Source of the DNA: Rhizobium sp. Leaf453
GTDB lineage: Bacteria; Pseudomonadota; Alphaproteobacteria; Rhizobiales; Rhizobiaceae
Assembly: GCF_001425605.1 (NCBI RefSeq)
Contig: NZ_LMRG01000001.1
Coordinates: 187,152-251,151 of the forward strand
DNA: 64,000 nucleotides
Direction: 5' to 3'
Positions within the stretch are counted from its first letter, which is position 1; every line of letters begins with the position of its first letter. The notes beneath the pieces are model-generated. The model was given only the letters and a program-made list of their open reading frames with translations, had not been told where the DNA came from and ran no database searches. Of the stretch, positions 36,495-47,642 are shown piece after piece. A program made the position numbers and the translations under genes.

Positions 36495-36516
36495 TTACCG
36501 CTCATCCGAGCCTTGC

Positions 36517-36556
36517 AACCCTCCCGCGGAAACGTGGGAGGGTTTTCTCGTTTTTC
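36517..36556 (+). terminator. intrinsic terminator after bioY
   Basis: Arms CCCTCCC / GGGAGGG with an extended CG-rich top and a GAAA-like loop are followed by TTTTCTCGTTTTT, about 25 bases after the bioY stop codon. Confidence 0.85.
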
Positions 36557-36632
36557 ACGCCTGTTGAAAACGGCCGGATTGTCCTACCTATGGCATGGAC
36601 CTTGAAACCCCGACCCCATAGGTTTCCCTCCC

Positions 36633-37559
36633 ATGACCACCATCCTCTTCGAAAACCCGATCTTCCTCGAACACAAGGTTCCGGAAGGTCACCCCGAGCG
36701 GCCGGACCGGCTAACGGCGCTGACGCAAGCGCTCGAGCATGAGCGTTTTTCGCCGCTGAAACGGCAGAAGGCGCCGCAGGGTAATGAGGACTTCGTGCTG
36801 CTTGCCCATCCGGAAGAGCATCTGCGCACGGTCATGTCGGTAATCCCCGAGGAAGGCATCAACTCGTTCGAAGCCGATACCCATGCAAGCCCCGCAAGCC
36901 TGCAGGCGGCGCTGACCGGCATTGGCGGCGCGGTCGCAGCCGTCGATGCGGTGTTTGCCGGCAAGGCCGACAACGCCTTCGTCGCGTCACGTCCGCCCGG
37001 CCATCATGCCGAGAAAAACAAGGCGATGGGCTTTTGCTTCTTCAACAATATCGCCATTGCCGCCCGCCATGCGCAGCAGCGCCACGGCGCCGAGCGCGTC
37101 GCCATCATCGATTGGGACGTGCATCACGGCAACGGCACGCAGGATATCTTCTGGGATGATCCGTCCGTGCTGTTCTGCTCGACGCACCAGATGCCGCTCT
37201 ATCCCGGCAGCGGCGCCAAGACCGAGACAGGCGCCGGCAACATCGTCAACGCGCCGCTTTCGCCAGATACCGGCAGCGATCATTTCCGCGAGGCCTTCAA
37301 GTCGCGTGTGCTGCCGGCGCTTGAGGAATTCCGCCCCGATTTCATCCTGATTTCCGCCGGTTTCGACGCCCATCACCGCGATCCGCTGGCGCAGATCAAT
37401 CTCGTTGCCGACGATTTCGACTGGGCGACCGGCCGGCTTCTCGACATCGCCGGCAAGACCGCCAACAACCGCATCGTCAGCCTGCTCGAAGGCGGCTACG
37501 ATCTCCAGGGCCTGGCCGAATCGGCCGGAACCCACATCTACCGCCTGATGAGAGGATGA
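36633..37559 (+). CDS. histone deacetylase-like (acetylpolyamine/acetoin-type) amidohydrolase
   Basis: A 308-residue zinc amidohydrolase of the arginase/deacetylase superfamily. Catalytic features are [20 protein letters not shown] (His pair), [15 protein letters not shown] (zinc Asp and His) and [13 protein letters not shown] (second zinc Asp). Bacterial members deacetylate small molecules such as acetylpolyamines, or lysines of particular proteins; the substrate cannot be read from sequence. Its stop overlaps the start of xseB (ATGA), an arrangement typical of rhizobia. Confidence 0.94.
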   Translation: MTTILFENPIFLEHKVPEGHPERPDRLTALTQALEHERFSPLKRQKAPQGNEDFVLLAHPEEHLRTVMSVIPEEGINSFEADTHASPASLQAALTGIGGAVAAVDAVFAGKADNAFVASRPPGHHAEKNKAMGFCFFNNIAIAARHAQQRHGAERVAIIDWDVHHGNGTQDIFWDDPSVLFCSTHQMPLYPGSGAKTETGAGNIVNAPLSPDTGSDHFREAFKSRVLPALEEFRPDFILISAGFDAHHRDPLAQINLVADDFDWATGRLLDIAGKTANNRIVSLLEGGYDLQGLAESAGTHIYRLMRG

Positions 37560-37813
37560 CCATGACCACCACCCCACAAACCGACGTCTCCTCCCTCTCC
37601 TTCGAAAAGGCCGTCGAAGAACTGGAAGCCATCGTTTCGGCACTGGAGCGCGGCGATGTCGCGCTCGACAAGTCGATCGAGATCTACGAACGCGGCGAAG
37701 CGCTGAAGAAGCACTGCGAAGCCCTGCTGGGTGCCGCCGAAAACCGCATCGAAAAGATCAGGCTGGATCGGGCCGGCAAGCCGCAGGGCGTGGAGCCTCT
37801 CGACGGCGAGTGA
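37556..37813 (+). CDS. xseB: exodeoxyribonuclease VII small subunit
   Basis: Small subunit of the single-strand exonuclease ExoVII. The 85-residue protein has the characteristic helical hairpin: [41 protein letters not shown]. It starts at 37556 or 37562, overlapping the deacetylase stop. The large subunit XseA is not in the window. The following RTX gene separates it from pirin and dxs. Confidence 0.96.
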   Translation: MTMTTTPQTDVSSLSFEKAVEELEAIVSALERGDVALDKSIEIYERGEALKKHCEALLGAAENRIEKIRLDRAGKPQGVEPLDGE

Positions 37814-37966
37814 TCGCGCGATAGTTGCGCCTCCATATTGACAGCGATCGCCTACTGCTCTTACGTACCGTTGATTAAATTATATTTTTGACGGTCTTCG
37901 GTTCGCTTCAATGGATACCTGCCTCCGTGCCGGCCATGGGAAATCGTGACGGCATGGTGGGGTTGC

Positions 37967-40126
37967 ATGGCCGATTTTTACAGCACAGCTGGCGTCGATA
38001 ACTTTGTCGGCGGCAAAGCAGACGATTGGTTCTTTTTCTGGTCCGGCTATATGACCAAGACCGATAAGGTCGATGGCGGCGGCGGCAGGAATGCGCTGGT
38101 CCTCGTCAACGACATCAGCTCTACCTGGACAGTTGCGAGCGCTGATTGGCCGATCTTTTCCAGGGTCGTGGGCATCGCACTCCTGTCGAATTCCATTGAT
38201 GGATCGAATGCAGGCAGCTTCAACCTCACATTCGACAATACGGTCTTCAAGGCGGGGAAGAACTCACATTTCATAATAGATGCGACCGAGGTCGGCCTCG
38301 ATCAATCGAACTTGCGGCTCAATGCATCCGCAGTGACCACCACTTCATTCGATATCTTCGGGTCATCAGGCTACCTTTCGGGCGTGGGAGACGATGCGAG
38401 CTATGACGATCTGCGGACAGGCAGCAAAGACGACAGGTTCGTCTACTACGCCAGTTCGCTGATCGGTGACAGGATCGACGGCGGGGCGGGGAACGATACG
38501 ATCGTACTCAGCGGGGCAGGCCTTAAGACCACCACCAATGGTCGCGAGAAAACTGACCCCAACGGTTTCACCACGCTTGTCTCTGTCAAGAATGTCGAAA
38601 ACATAGTTGTCACCGATCTTGTGGCAGGTCAGTCGCGAACAATCGATTTCGGCTACCACGCATATTATCTCGGTCGCAACACCATCAATATCACGACGGA
38701 TCGCAACTATGGCACTGGAGACGCGCCGGCAGCCATTACTGGAAAGCTGATTGTAGACGGATCGGAACTGCTTCAGCGGCATGGCAGTCTCAAAGTCACT
38801 GGCGGCAATGGCGGTGATGAACTGAGGGGCGGCGCGGCCGGCGACCACCTCTCCGGCGGCCGGGGCGATGATGTACTGATTGGTGGTGGCGGGGACGATG
38901 TTCTTTCAGGCGGCGCTGGAAATGACGTCCTCACCGGCGACGACAGGCTGGATGGAATCACGTCCGGCCGAGCCGGCAAAGACACCATGTATGGCGAAGA
39001 GGGCAACGACACCTTCGTATTGTCCCAGTATAACTGGACTGCCGGCTCGCATGGCGAGGTCGTCTCGGGCGGAGAAGGAACCGACAGGATATTTTTCGAC
39101 AATGGCACCGCTGTCCCGAAGGACATGCTGGATGGGCTGGATGCGACAAGCATTGAAATCATTGAACTCAGGAGCGGAATTATTGATTTGACCGTTACCC
39201 AGAGCTTCGTTGAGAGAAATCACGACGCGAACAATCGACTATTGATCAAAAACGGGGATGGAGGTTTCGGCGGCAGTCTCATCGCAGACGCCTCCGACCT
39301 GACGAATGCGAAGTTCTCGGTTCGCTTCGATATCCGCACGGCGGGCAAAGAGGTTCTGACCGGCGGCATGGGGAATGACATTTTCGATTATTCGTCCGTC
39401 ACCAAACACGCCAAGAATACCGGTGTAGACCCACGGGATCTTATTGTTGGCGGTGGCGGTACGGATACCATCTATGTCGGCGAGGGGCTCAACAACCTCC
39501 TCGGCACCGTTATCGAGGGTGTCGAAAGACTGAAAGTCCTTGCTAAAACCGACACAGCCACCAAGACCGAAATCATGATCGGAAATTCCGACGCCATGGT
39601 GATCGACGGCAGCGCGCTTGCTGCCAACGACACCCTGGTCGTTCAGGGAAGCTACAAATATATCAAGACAGGAAAAGTCTACGAAGCCAAAGGCGCCCTC
39701 TCCATCATCGGCGGAAAGGGGAACGACATCCTCACAGGTGGTCTCGCGGATGATCGGCTCAATGGCGGCGACGGCAACGATGTCCTGACCGGCAACAAGG
39801 GCCTGGACCGGTTGACCGGCGGCAAGGGCGCGGATCATTTCGTATTCAACAATGCCGGGGACTCGCTATGGCCAGCGAAGGATCGCGACGTCATCGCCGA
39901 CTTCCATCGCAGCGAAGGTGACAAGATGCAGTTCCTTCATGACACGGCCGCGCCCTATTCCTTCATCGGGGGCAGCGCGTTTCATGGCAAGGCCGGTGAA
40001 GTCCGCAGCTTCCTCTCCGGCAACAACACCTATGTCCAGGTGGATGTCGACGGTGATGGCGCCACCGATCTCGGCATCACACTCATTGGCAAGATAACGC
40101 TGACATCGGCGGATTTCCTTCTATAG
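37967..40126 (+). CDS. large RTX calcium-binding protein
   Basis: A 719-residue protein without a signal peptide, rich in Gly, Asp and Asn. Blocks of GGxGxDxLx nonapeptides lie at about residues 280-350 (GGRGDDVLIGGGGDDVLSGG) and 580-626 (GGKGNDILTGG... GGDGNDVLTG), with single repeats elsewhere. These form calcium-binding beta-rolls typical of type I secreted proteins, and the C-terminus ends in a hydrophobic TSADFLL, as in many type I export signals. No protease or lipase motif is seen. The ATG at 37967 has GGTGGGG upstream. No secretion genes are nearby. It appears inserted between xseB and the pirin gene. Confidence 0.9.
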   Translation: MADFYSTAGVDNFVGGKADDWFFFWSGYMTKTDKVDGGGGRNALVLVNDISSTWTVASADWPIFSRVVGIALLSNSIDGSNAGSFNLTFDNTVFKAGKNSHFIIDATEVGLDQSNLRLNASAVTTTSFDIFGSSGYLSGVGDDASYDDLRTGSKDDRFVYYASSLIGDRIDGGAGNDTIVLSGAGLKTTTNGREKTDPNGFTTLVSVKNVENIVVTDLVAGQSRTIDFGYHAYYLGRNTINITTDRNYGTGDAPAAITGKLIVDGSELLQRHGSLKVTGGNGGDELRGGAAGDHLSGGRGDDVLIGGGGDDVLSGGAGNDVLTGDDRLDGITSGRAGKDTMYGEEGNDTFVLSQYNWTAGSHGEVVSGGEGTDRIFFDNGTAVPKDMLDGLDATSIEIIELRSGIIDLTVTQSFVERNHDANNRLLIKNGDGGFGGSLIADASDLTNAKFSVRFDIRTAGKEVLTGGMGNDIFDYSSVTKHAKNTGVDPRDLIVGGGGTDTIYVGEGLNNLLGTVIEGVERLKVLAKTDTATKTEIMIGNSDAMVIDGSALAANDTLVVQGSYKYIKTGKVYEAKGALSIIGGKGNDILTGGLADDRLNGGDGNDVLTGNKGLDRLTGGKGADHFVFNNAGDSLWPAKDRDVIADFHRSEGDKMQFLHDTAAPYSFIGGSAFHGKAGEVRSFLSGNNTYVQVDVDGDGATDLGITLIGKITLTSADFLL

Positions 40127-40160
40127 TCTCCGGTAAAGAGACCCTGCAGGAGACCCGCTC

Positions 40161-41084
40161 ATGTCCTTCTTCCCCGGAAACGACCCCGAAGCCGGCGATG
40201 CGCCGGCCTGTGATGCGATCGAGCATCTGATCATTCCGCGCACCAGCGATATCGGCAATCTGCAGGTTCGCCGAGCGCTGCCGACCGCCAAGCGGCGGCT
40301 GGTCGGGCCGTTCATCTTCTTCGACCGGATGGGACCGGCGCTGCTCAAGGCAGGACAGGCGCTCGACGTGCGGCCGCATCCGCATATCGGGCTTTCAACC
40401 GTGACCTATCTGTTCGACGGCGAGATCAAGCATCGCGACAGTCTCGGCACCGAAATGGTGATTGCTCCCGGTGACATCAATCTGATGACAGCGGGTCGCG
40501 GCATCGTGCATTCGGAGCGCTCACCCGAGAATTTGCGCGGTAAACCGCAGTCGATTTCCGGATTGCAGACCTGGCTCGCCCTGCCCGACCGGTACGAGGA
40601 AATCGACCCGGTCTTTACCCATACGGAAAAGCACAACCTGCCGGCATTCCGCGATGATGGCATGGAAGGTCGCGTCGTCATCGGCTCGTTCGAAGGCATG
40701 ACCTCGCCTGTCTCCGTCTTCTCCGACACCATCTATGTCGATCTGAAGATCGAGCCCGGCAAGAGCGCGCCCTTCGCGGCAGCCTGGGAGGAGCGCGCGC
40801 TCTATATCCTTGAGGGCGAAGCGATCATTGCCGGCGACCGGTTTGCCAGCAATCAGCTGCTGGTATTCCGTGCCGGCGATCCCATCACCATCACGGCCGG
40901 ACCGGCAGGCTGTCATATCATGCTGTTCGGCGGCGCGGCCCTTGGCTCGTCCCGCTACATCTGGTGGAATTTCGTTTCCTCCTCCAAGGAACGGATCGAA
41001 CAGGCGAAGGAAGAATGGCGGACCGGCCGTTTCGACATCGTCCCGGGAGACGCCCAAGAGTTTATCCCTTTGCCGGACCGGTAA
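40161..41084 (+). CDS. pirin family protein
   Basis: A 307-residue bicupin. The iron-binding motif of the N-terminal cupin is clear: DVRPHPHIGLSTVTYLFDGEIKHRDSLG with two His, then AGRGIVHSERSP with the further His and Glu. Pirins can act as quercetin-type dioxygenases or regulators; the role here is unknown. The ATG follows CAGGAG. It lies 34 bases after the RTX gene and 142 bases before dxs. Confidence 0.94.
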   Translation: MSFFPGNDPEAGDAPACDAIEHLIIPRTSDIGNLQVRRALPTAKRRLVGPFIFFDRMGPALLKAGQALDVRPHPHIGLSTVTYLFDGEIKHRDSLGTEMVIAPGDINLMTAGRGIVHSERSPENLRGKPQSISGLQTWLALPDRYEEIDPVFTHTEKHNLPAFRDDGMEGRVVIGSFEGMTSPVSVFSDTIYVDLKIEPGKSAPFAAAWEERALYILEGEAIIAGDRFASNQLLVFRAGDPITITAGPAGCHIMLFGGAALGSSRYIWWNFVSSSKERIEQAKEEWRTGRFDIVPGDAQEFIPLPDR

Positions 41085-41226
41085 TATTCGTTAAACTCCC
41101 GCTTTGCGCCGCAAGAAAACCTGCTTTTGCAATCCATATCGATTCTGTTAAGACGCGGCTTCTTGACGAGCTATCCAATTGAAAATCGCGCCCTCTCCCG
41201 GGGCGTGAGAACGAAGGCCTTTCAGC

Positions 41227-43164
41227 GTGACACAACTGCCAGTCAATCCCATGCCGGCGACCCCTCTTCTCGATCAGGTTGTATATCCCGACGACCTGAA
41301 GAAGATCGACGACAAGGACCTGCCGCAGCTGGCCACGGAACTGCGCGCCGAAATGGTCGATGCCGTGTCGCGGACGGGTGGCCATCTGGGCGCTGGCCTC
41401 GGCGTGGTCGAGCTGACGATCGCCATCCACAAGGTCTTCAACACGCCGCATGACCGGCTGATTTTCGATGTCGGCCACCAGTGTTACCCGCACAAGATCC
41501 TGACCGGCCGGCGCGATCGCATCCGCACGCTGCGCCAGGAAAACGGCCTCTCCGGCTTCACCCGCCGGGCAGAAAGCGAATACGACCCCTTCGGTGCCGC
41601 CCATTCCTCCACCTCGATTTCTGCCGGTCTCGGCATGGCTGTTGCCGCTGATCTCTCGGGCGAGCATCGCAATGTGATCGCGGTGATCGGTGACGGCGCG
41701 ATGTCCGCGGGCATGGCCTATGAGGCGCTGAACAATGCCGGTGCGCTCGATGCGCGGCTGATCGTCATCCTCAACGACAACGATATGTCGATCGCTCCCC
41801 CGACCGGCGCGATGAGCGCCTATCTGGCACGCCTCGCCTCGGGCCGCACCTATATGGGCTTTCGCGATCTCGGCAAGAAGCTGACGGCCTATCTCGGCAA
41901 GAAGGTCGACCGGGCCATTACCCGTGCCGTGGAGCATGCCCGCGGTTATGTCACGGGCGGCACGCTGTTCGAGGAAATGGGCTTCTACCATATCGGCCCG
42001 ATCGACGGACATTCGTTCGAGCATCTGCTGCCGGTGCTGCGCAATGTGCGCGACAATTCCAAGGGGCCAGTGCTGATCCATATCGTGACGCAGAAGGGCA
42101 AGGGCTATCCGCCAGCGGAAGCCGCCGCCGACAAGTATCACGGCGTCAACACGTTCGATGTCATCACCGGCGCGCAGGCCAAGGCCAAGCCGAATGCGCC
42201 CGCCTATACATCCGTCTTTGCCGAGGCGCTGACGCAGGAAGCAGGCTATGACGACAAGATCGTTGCCGTCACCGCCGCCATGCCGTCCGGCACTGGCCTC
42301 GACAAGTTTGCGCTGGCGCACCCGTCGCGCTGCTTCGATGTCGGCATAGCCGAACAGCATGCCGTCACCTTCGCGGCCGGCCTCGCCTCGGAGGGCTACA
42401 GGCCGTTCTGCGCGCTCTACTCGACCTTCCTGCAGCGCGGCTATGACCAGGTCGTGCATGACGTGGCGATCCAGGGCCTGCCGGTGCGCTTCCCCATCGA
42501 CCGTGCCGGCTTTGTCGGCGCCGACGGGCCGACGCATGCCGGCTCGTTCGACACGACCTACCTCGCCACCCTGCCCGGCTTCGTCGTCATGGCAGCGGCA
42601 GACGAGGCGGAGCTCAAGCATATGGTGCGCACCGCGGCGGCCTATGACCAGGGGCCGATCTCGTTCCGCTATCCGCGCGGCGAAGGCGTCGGCGTCGAAA
42701 TGCCGGAGCGCGGCCAGATTCTCGAAATCGGCAAGGGCCGGACGATGAAGCAGGGCTCCAAGGTGGCGCTCCTGTCGTTCGGCACGCGGCTCGCAGACTG
42801 CCTGCTGGCGGCCGAAGACCTCGATGCGGCCGGCCTCTCGACCACCGTCGTGGATGCGCGTTTCGCCAAGCCGCTGGACCATGATCTGATCCGCCAACTG
42901 GCGCGGCATCATGAAGTGCTCATTACCATCGAGGAAGGCGCCGTCGGCGGCTTCGGCAGCCATGTGCTGCAGTTCCTCGCCCAGGAAGGTCTGCTCGACA
43001 ACGGCCTGAAAATCCGCTCGCTGGTCCTGCCGGATATCTGGATGGAACAGGCGAAACCCGAGGTCATGTATGCCAAGGCCGGTCTCGACCGCGCCGGCAT
43101 TGTCTCCACGGTGTTCCGCACACTCGGCCAGAAGCAGCAGATCGGATCGAGCGTGGCCGGTTAA
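41227..43164 (+). CDS. dxs: 1-deoxy-D-xylulose-5-phosphate synthase
   Basis: First enzyme of the non-mevalonate isoprenoid pathway, joining pyruvate and glyceraldehyde 3-phosphate with thiamine diphosphate. The 645 residues carry [13 protein letters not shown], the ThDP-binding [18 protein letters not shown] ending in ILNDNDMSI, and the catalytic Glu in [17 protein letters not shown]. The start is taken as the GTG at 41227; an ATG at 41251 is possible. It is convergent with the broken OpgC gene. Confidence 0.97.
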   Translation: MTQLPVNPMPATPLLDQVVYPDDLKKIDDKDLPQLATELRAEMVDAVSRTGGHLGAGLGVVELTIAIHKVFNTPHDRLIFDVGHQCYPHKILTGRRDRIRTLRQENGLSGFTRRAESEYDPFGAAHSSTSISAGLGMAVAADLSGEHRNVIAVIGDGAMSAGMAYEALNNAGALDARLIVILNDNDMSIAPPTGAMSAYLARLASGRTYMGFRDLGKKLTAYLGKKVDRAITRAVEHARGYVTGGTLFEEMGFYHIGPIDGHSFEHLLPVLRNVRDNSKGPVLIHIVTQKGKGYPPAEAAADKYHGVNTFDVITGAQAKAKPNAPAYTSVFAEALTQEAGYDDKIVAVTAAMPSGTGLDKFALAHPSRCFDVGIAEQHAVTFAAGLASEGYRPFCALYSTFLQRGYDQVVHDVAIQGLPVRFPIDRAGFVGADGPTHAGSFDTTYLATLPGFVVMAAADEAELKHMVRTAAAYDQGPISFRYPRGEGVGVEMPERGQILEIGKGRTMKQGSKVALLSFGTRLADCLLAAEDLDAAGLSTTVVDARFAKPLDHDLIRQLARHHEVLITIEEGAVGGFGSHVLQFLAQEGLLDNGLKIRSLVLPDIWMEQAKPEVMYAKAGLDRAGIVSTVFRTLGQKQQIGSSVAG

Positions 43165-43175
43165 GCCCACCTCTT

Positions 43176-44316
43176 TCAGCCGCCTTTTGCACTCATCGCT
43201 GCAGGTGCGGATATCGCACCCTTGATGCGGGTTGCCGATGGCCGCCGGGATGACGCCACCTGCTTGCGAACGTCCAACCATTGACCGAGCGCGAGCTGGA
43301 GGGCGCAGCAGCCGACGAGCAGGAGGAGTTGCATAGCAAGCGACATGCCCGGCAGCAGCGTCATCGACACCATCACGCAGAAGGACAGGACCAGCCCCGT
43401 CGCAAAGACCGGCAGGCTGTGGCGCCCGGCAGTGCAAAGCAGCCGCATGGACGGATGATCGGCGGCCCTCTTCACCCAACCGATATTCCAGGCGAGATAA
43501 AGGTTCGCCAGCACGTTGATGATGCGCAAGGGACCTTCGTTTGTCTTGGACACCATCTGGTGCAGTATGTTGCCGATCCGTCCTTCCATCGGCGCGAAAT
43601 GGATCGCCAGATTGGCCGGGATGGCGACGATTGCGAACACGGCGGCGGCGATGAAGAGCGGCCGGCTGTAGGGCAAGACACTCTCTCCGCGCTTCACGAA
43701 TGCCGAGGCATATGCCGATCACGAATATCAACTGCCAGGACAGCGGATCGAAATACCAGGCCCTGTCCGCAAGTGCTGCATTTGGAAGATTGATCCGGCC
43801 AAGCCCCGCCAGTAACCAGACTACACAGCAGATCGTCAGAAGCAGGATCTTCGACCGGTCATGAACAACGAAGGCGAAGGGCGCGAACAGCAGAAGCACG
43901 ACATACATCGGCAGGATGTCGAGATTGCCGGGCATGAAGAACAGGGAGATGGCCTGCATGCCCCGCAACAGTGGATGCTGCCAGAACTCGCTCATCGCGC
44001 CGTTCCATACTGTGGTTTGGAAGACCACAAGCACCAAAGACGAGACCACGGCCATGATGGCAAACAGCATCAAATGCGTGAAATAGAGCCTGAGCGCCCG
44101 CCGCCATGGCCGCTCAAGCTGCAGCCCCATATCCGGTCGATAATAGGCGAGCGCCGACGACATACCGGCCAGCAGCACGAAGATTTCGGATGCATCCGAG
44201 AAGCCGCGCGATTGCTGGAACGTCCGCGAAAAGGTGAACTCGGCATGGCCGATGAAGATCAGGAGAAGCGACAGGCCCCTGAGAAGGTCGATCCGGTTTT
44301 CGCGTTGCCCGCTCAT
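43176..44316 (-). pseudogene. OpgC-like membrane acyltransferase, frameshifted
   Basis: The N-terminal two thirds (MSGQRENRIDLLRGLSLLLIFIGH, DASEIFVLLAGMSSALAYYRPDMG, several helices) read in one frame down to about 43700 (SWQLIFVIGICLGI). The remaining helices read in another frame from there (VKRGESVLPYSRPL onward) to 43176. Together they give about 380 residues, the length of OpgC, which succinylates osmoregulated periplasmic glucans. Removing one base near 43706 restores LGFVKRGES. It is either a genuine single-base insertion or a sequence error. The start at 44316 follows GAGGGA with good spacing. Confidence 0.85.
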
Positions 44317-44455
44317 TGCCATTCCCTCGGTCCGCCAAGATCGCGCAATCCGCGACAGCAACAACCCGCGTAAGGGAAAATCGTTACCCGCCGGCTGAAA
44401 TGATCGGCGCAATTTGAGCGATCCGTCATTTTATGCGACAGAACGGGTTACGCGA

Positions 44456-45457
44456 TCATTCGTCCGTCCGATGCTGCAGGATGAGGATTTCCAGATCCTT
44501 CTGCGGCGAGAAGTCCTCCGCCTTCATCTGGAAGGTCGTCGGGCCGATCTTCTTCACGCCGGTGCCGCAGAAACTGATGAGGTTGCGCGGGTCGCCCTTG
44601 TCGACGGTCAGAGTGAAGGACCGGATCGGGCCGCCCCAATTGTTGCCGGTCGTCAGGATGTAGGAGATCCAGGCCTCGGTGTAGAGCGAGAGGCCGTCAT
44701 CGCCCGGCGGCGGCAGCTTCTGCGCGGCTTTCACGAAGGCATCGTCGATGCAATAGCGTGCCTTGTATTCCTCGAAACGCTCGCCCTGCGGCTTTCCTTC
44801 ATCCAGCATGGTCACGGCCACCGTTCCGCCCACGCTCGGCTTGTAGCGGTGCGAGACATGAATATCCTGCCCCGGCGGAAACGTCGCCTTCCACCAGTAG
44901 GCCGAGCGCAGGGTCCAGAGCGGCGTGCGGTGCTCCTGCATGCCCTGGCCATCGTCATAGCTGTCGATGGAAAGAACGCCGCGCTGACGAAAGTCCTCGG
45001 CAACCTCCTGATCCAGTTCACCGAGCGCTTCAATCGCGGTGTCGGCGAAGGGCAGAAGCGGTACCTCCTGTTCCTCCAGATCATCCGTCACGTCGAGAGC
45101 ATTGGCGATCGCCCTTTGCTGCAGCTGAACCTCAATCGGCTTGCCGTCCTGGGTGACAGAGAAATCCAGAAAATTATCGGCCTGCAAGTCGTTCGCGGCG
45201 ATGTTCGCATTCATGCCGCCGGTGATATCTGGCATCGGAAAGGCGACGATCCCGGAGACAGGCTTGTCGGTCGAATTGCGGAAGATGTAGTCGACGCGAA
45301 CCTCGTCACGCGAAATGAACAGGTCTTCCTTGACCATCTCGATGTCCAGCGTCTGCACATAGGTCAGGCCGCCGGTTTTCAGGTCCGCCATCGTGTCATT
45401 GGAAAGGGCCGTCCCCGGCAGCAGGGCGATGGCAAGAAGGCAGGATCGCAGGCGCAT
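44456..45457 (-). CDS. DUF4424 family secreted protein
   Basis: A 333-residue protein with a signal peptide (MRLRSCLLAIALLPGTALS, cleavage near residue 19). The body matches DUF4424: NDTMADLKTGGL at the mature N-terminus, DYIFRNSTDKPVSGIVAFPMPDI, and near the C-terminus NNWGGPIRSFTLTVDKGDPRNLISFC. The family is predicted to be periplasmic beta-rich, with unknown function. The start at 45457 is used because GGAGGAG-like bases precede it and it opens the signal peptide. It is convergent with nothing; the chemoreceptor gene lies upstream. Confidence 0.92.
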   Translation of the reverse strand: MRLRSCLLAIALLPGTALSNDTMADLKTGGLTYVQTLDIEMVKEDLFISRDEVRVDYIFRNSTDKPVSGIVAFPMPDITGGMNANIAANDLQADNFLDFSVTQDGKPIEVQLQQRAIANALDVTDDLEEQEVPLLPFADTAIEALGELDQEVAEDFRQRGVLSIDSYDDGQGMQEHRTPLWTLRSAYWWKATFPPGQDIHVSHRYKPSVGGTVAVTMLDEGKPQGERFEEYKARYCIDDAFVKAAQKLPPPGDDGLSLYTEAWISYILTTGNNWGGPIRSFTLTVDKGDPRNLISFCGTGVKKIGPTTFQMKAEDFSPQKDLEILILQHRTDE

Positions 45458-45555
45458 CGGGTTCTCCTCCGGAACATCATGCGCATCTGGCACGACAAGG
45501 AGGCTGCCGCCAAGGCACAAGCCGGGATTAAACCGAAAATGGACCGTCTATGGGA

Positions 45556-45581
45556 AAGCCCGCGGGTGGAGCCGCGGGCTT
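45556..45581 (-). terminator. hairpin downstream of the first chemoreceptor gene
   Basis: Ten-base arms AAGCCCGCGG / CCGCGGGCTT with a 6-base loop lie 20 bases past the chemoreceptor stop and precede the DUF4424 gene. A short T run follows on the minus strand. Confidence 0.6.
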
Positions 45582-45601
45582 GCCAAGTCCGGCGAGACGT
45601 T

Positions 45602-47425
45602 TCAAGCCGCGCGGCGAGTGGAGCGTGCGTTTGCCGATCCGGCGGCGCCATCGAGCACGAACTGGGAAATGAGATCGCGCAGGCGGCTGGCCTCGTTGAC
45701 CAGGGTCGCGCTGGCGGCATTGGTTTCCTCGACCATCGCGGCATTGCGCTGTGTCACCTGATCCATCTGGTTGACTGCAGTATTCACTTCTGCAAGGCCG
45801 ACGGACTGTTCGCGCGAGGAGGTCGCGATCGCATCCATGTGGTGATTGATCGTCACGACATACTGCTCGATCGTCTTCAACGCATCGCCGGTTTCACGCA
45901 CCAGCTTGACGCCGTTTTCAACCTCGACGCTGGAATTTCGGATCAGTTCCTTGATCTCCTTGGCAGCTTGGGCCGAGCGCTGGGCCAGTTCGCGAACCTC
46001 CTGTGCAACGACCGCAAAGCCTTTGCCGGCTTCACCGGCGCGGGCAGCCTCGACGCCAGCGTTCAGCGCCAGAAGGTTGGTCTGGAAGGCGATCTCGTCG
46101 ATCACGCCGATGATGCTGGAAATCTGGCCGGAGGATTCCTCGATCCGCTGCATGGCATCGACAGCGTTGGCGACGACCGAACCGGATTGGGCCGCACTCG
46201 TATTGGCGCGGATAGCGACGCTTCGTGCCTCGTCGGCCCGCTTGGACGCATTGGAGACGTTGGCAGTGATCTCGTCGAGCGCCGCTGCGGTTTCCTCGAG
46301 TGAAGCGGCCTGCTGTTCGGTGCGTTTGGAAAGGTCATCGGCGCTATGGCTGATCTCACGCGTGCCCGTGTCGATCGAGCCGGCCGCATTGGAAACGGAA
46401 GACAGCGTTCGCTCCAACTGCTGGACCGCAGAGTTCAGGTCATGGCGCAGCGCTTCGAAATCCGGCGCGAAGGGCTCCGAAAGCTGGAAGCTGAGATCGC
46501 CCGCAGCCAGCCGGCGCAAACCGCCGGCGAGGCTGGAGGTCGCCTGCTGCAATGTCGCCCGCGCCGCCTCTTCCGCTTCCCGGGTGATGCGGCCGCGATT
46601 GGCTTCGGCCCGCTCCCGCTCGGTGATGGCATCGGCTTCGAGTTGCATCCGGGCGATGGCGGACTGGCGGAACACCTCGACGGAGCCGACCATTTCGCCG
46701 ATCTCGTCCTTCCGCTCCCTGCCCTGCAGCGCGATGTCGGTTTGCCCGGCCGCGAGCTGCTGCATGTCGCTCGACAGGCTCTTGATCGGCTTGATAATCG
46801 TCTTTCGGCTGATATGGAATTGCAGCAACGCGAACAGCGTCGTGGCGGCGAGAATGCATTCCATCATGATGTCGATGAAGGCGGACAGGCCATCGCTCCG
46901 ATGCGTCACGTCGTTGGACCAGGTCTGAATACTGTCTCCGGCTTTTTCCATTGCGGTTTCAAGCGTCGAAAACTGTGTCTGAAAAGCGGAGAATGCGGCA
47001 ATTGCCTTCGCAGGATCCGCCGACGACTGCTCGACAAGTGTATTGGCGCTGTCGATATAGCTCGCCAATGGCGCATCGAGCGCCCCAAGGACATCTCGAA
47101 CGACAGGTTCCGTCGCCAATGCCTTGTTCGCCGCGACCGATTCCCTGAAATTGGCGATATGTTCAGCCACGTCGTTCTTGACATCGGCGATGGCAATGTT
47201 CGACGCCGGGTTCTGCGCCATCAGGGCGGACAGAACATCGGCCCGCAGCGCGTCGTGCATCATGTCGGCCTGCATGTGGTTTCGCAGGATGTCGGATGCC
47301 ACGGTCACATCGGCGACATTCTTGGTCAGCGCTCCCGTTCCCCAAAGGCCGGCGCCTGCCGCGCCACCTGCCAGAACGAACATGGCGATACTGGCAAGAA
47401 CCATCTTGTTGCGAATTGTCGTCAT
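45602..47425 (-). CDS. methyl-accepting chemotaxis protein
   Basis: A 607-residue transmembrane chemoreceptor. Helices near residues 8-30 and 188-210 bracket a periplasmic helical sensor of about 155 residues without a recognised ligand motif. HAMP segments follow ([22 protein letters not shown] and a second HAMP near [13 protein letters not shown]). The signalling hairpin tip [21 protein letters not shown] and [16 protein letters not shown] contact CheA/CheW. The start at 47425 is chosen because MTTIRNKM leads into the first helix. No chemotaxis operon is nearby. Confidence 0.95.
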   Translation of the reverse strand: MTTIRNKMVLASIAMFVLAGGAAGAGLWGTGALTKNVADVTVASDILRNHMQADMMHDALRADVLSALMAQNPASNIAIADVKNDVAEHIANFRESVAANKALATEPVVRDVLGALDAPLASYIDSANTLVEQSSADPAKAIAAFSAFQTQFSTLETAMEKAGDSIQTWSNDVTHRSDGLSAFIDIMMECILAATTLFALLQFHISRKTIIKPIKSLSSDMQQLAAGQTDIALQGRERKDEIGEMVGSVEVFRQSAIARMQLEADAITERERAEANRGRITREAEEAARATLQQATSSLAGGLRRLAAGDLSFQLSEPFAPDFEALRHDLNSAVQQLERTLSSVSNAAGSIDTGTREISHSADDLSKRTEQQAASLEETAAALDEITANVSNASKRADEARSVAIRANTSAAQSGSVVANAVDAMQRIEESSGQISSIIGVIDEIAFQTNLLALNAGVEAARAGEAGKGFAVVAQEVRELAQRSAQAAKEIKELIRNSSVEVENGVKLVRETGDALKTIEQYVVTINHHMDAIATSSREQSVGLAEVNTAVNQMDQVTQRNAAMVEETNAASATLVNEASRLRDLISQFVLDGAAGSANARSTRRAA

Positions 47426-47642
47426 GTGCACCCTACCCCTGAGAAACAACGTCCTCCACAATTGCTGAACATACTTACCACTCTATTAATAAAGACGTCG
47501 CTAAAACACATGAGTGAGAACTGATAGACACGACCCGGGCCTTGTGCCTCATGCCCGGAAAAGAACGCACGGTCCGTCGCTTTATTTGGCGGAAAATCGG
47601 CAAAACCCTTGCCATACCGAGGCCGACGCGCCATGAGAACCC

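Noticed and set aside
41062-44412. A 1116-codon open frame on the minus strand
   Set aside because: Its N-terminal part is the real OpgC start, but after the frameshift near 43700 it runs antisense through dxs with low-complexity Arg/His/Gly-rich sequence. It is a GC-bias shadow and not one large gene.
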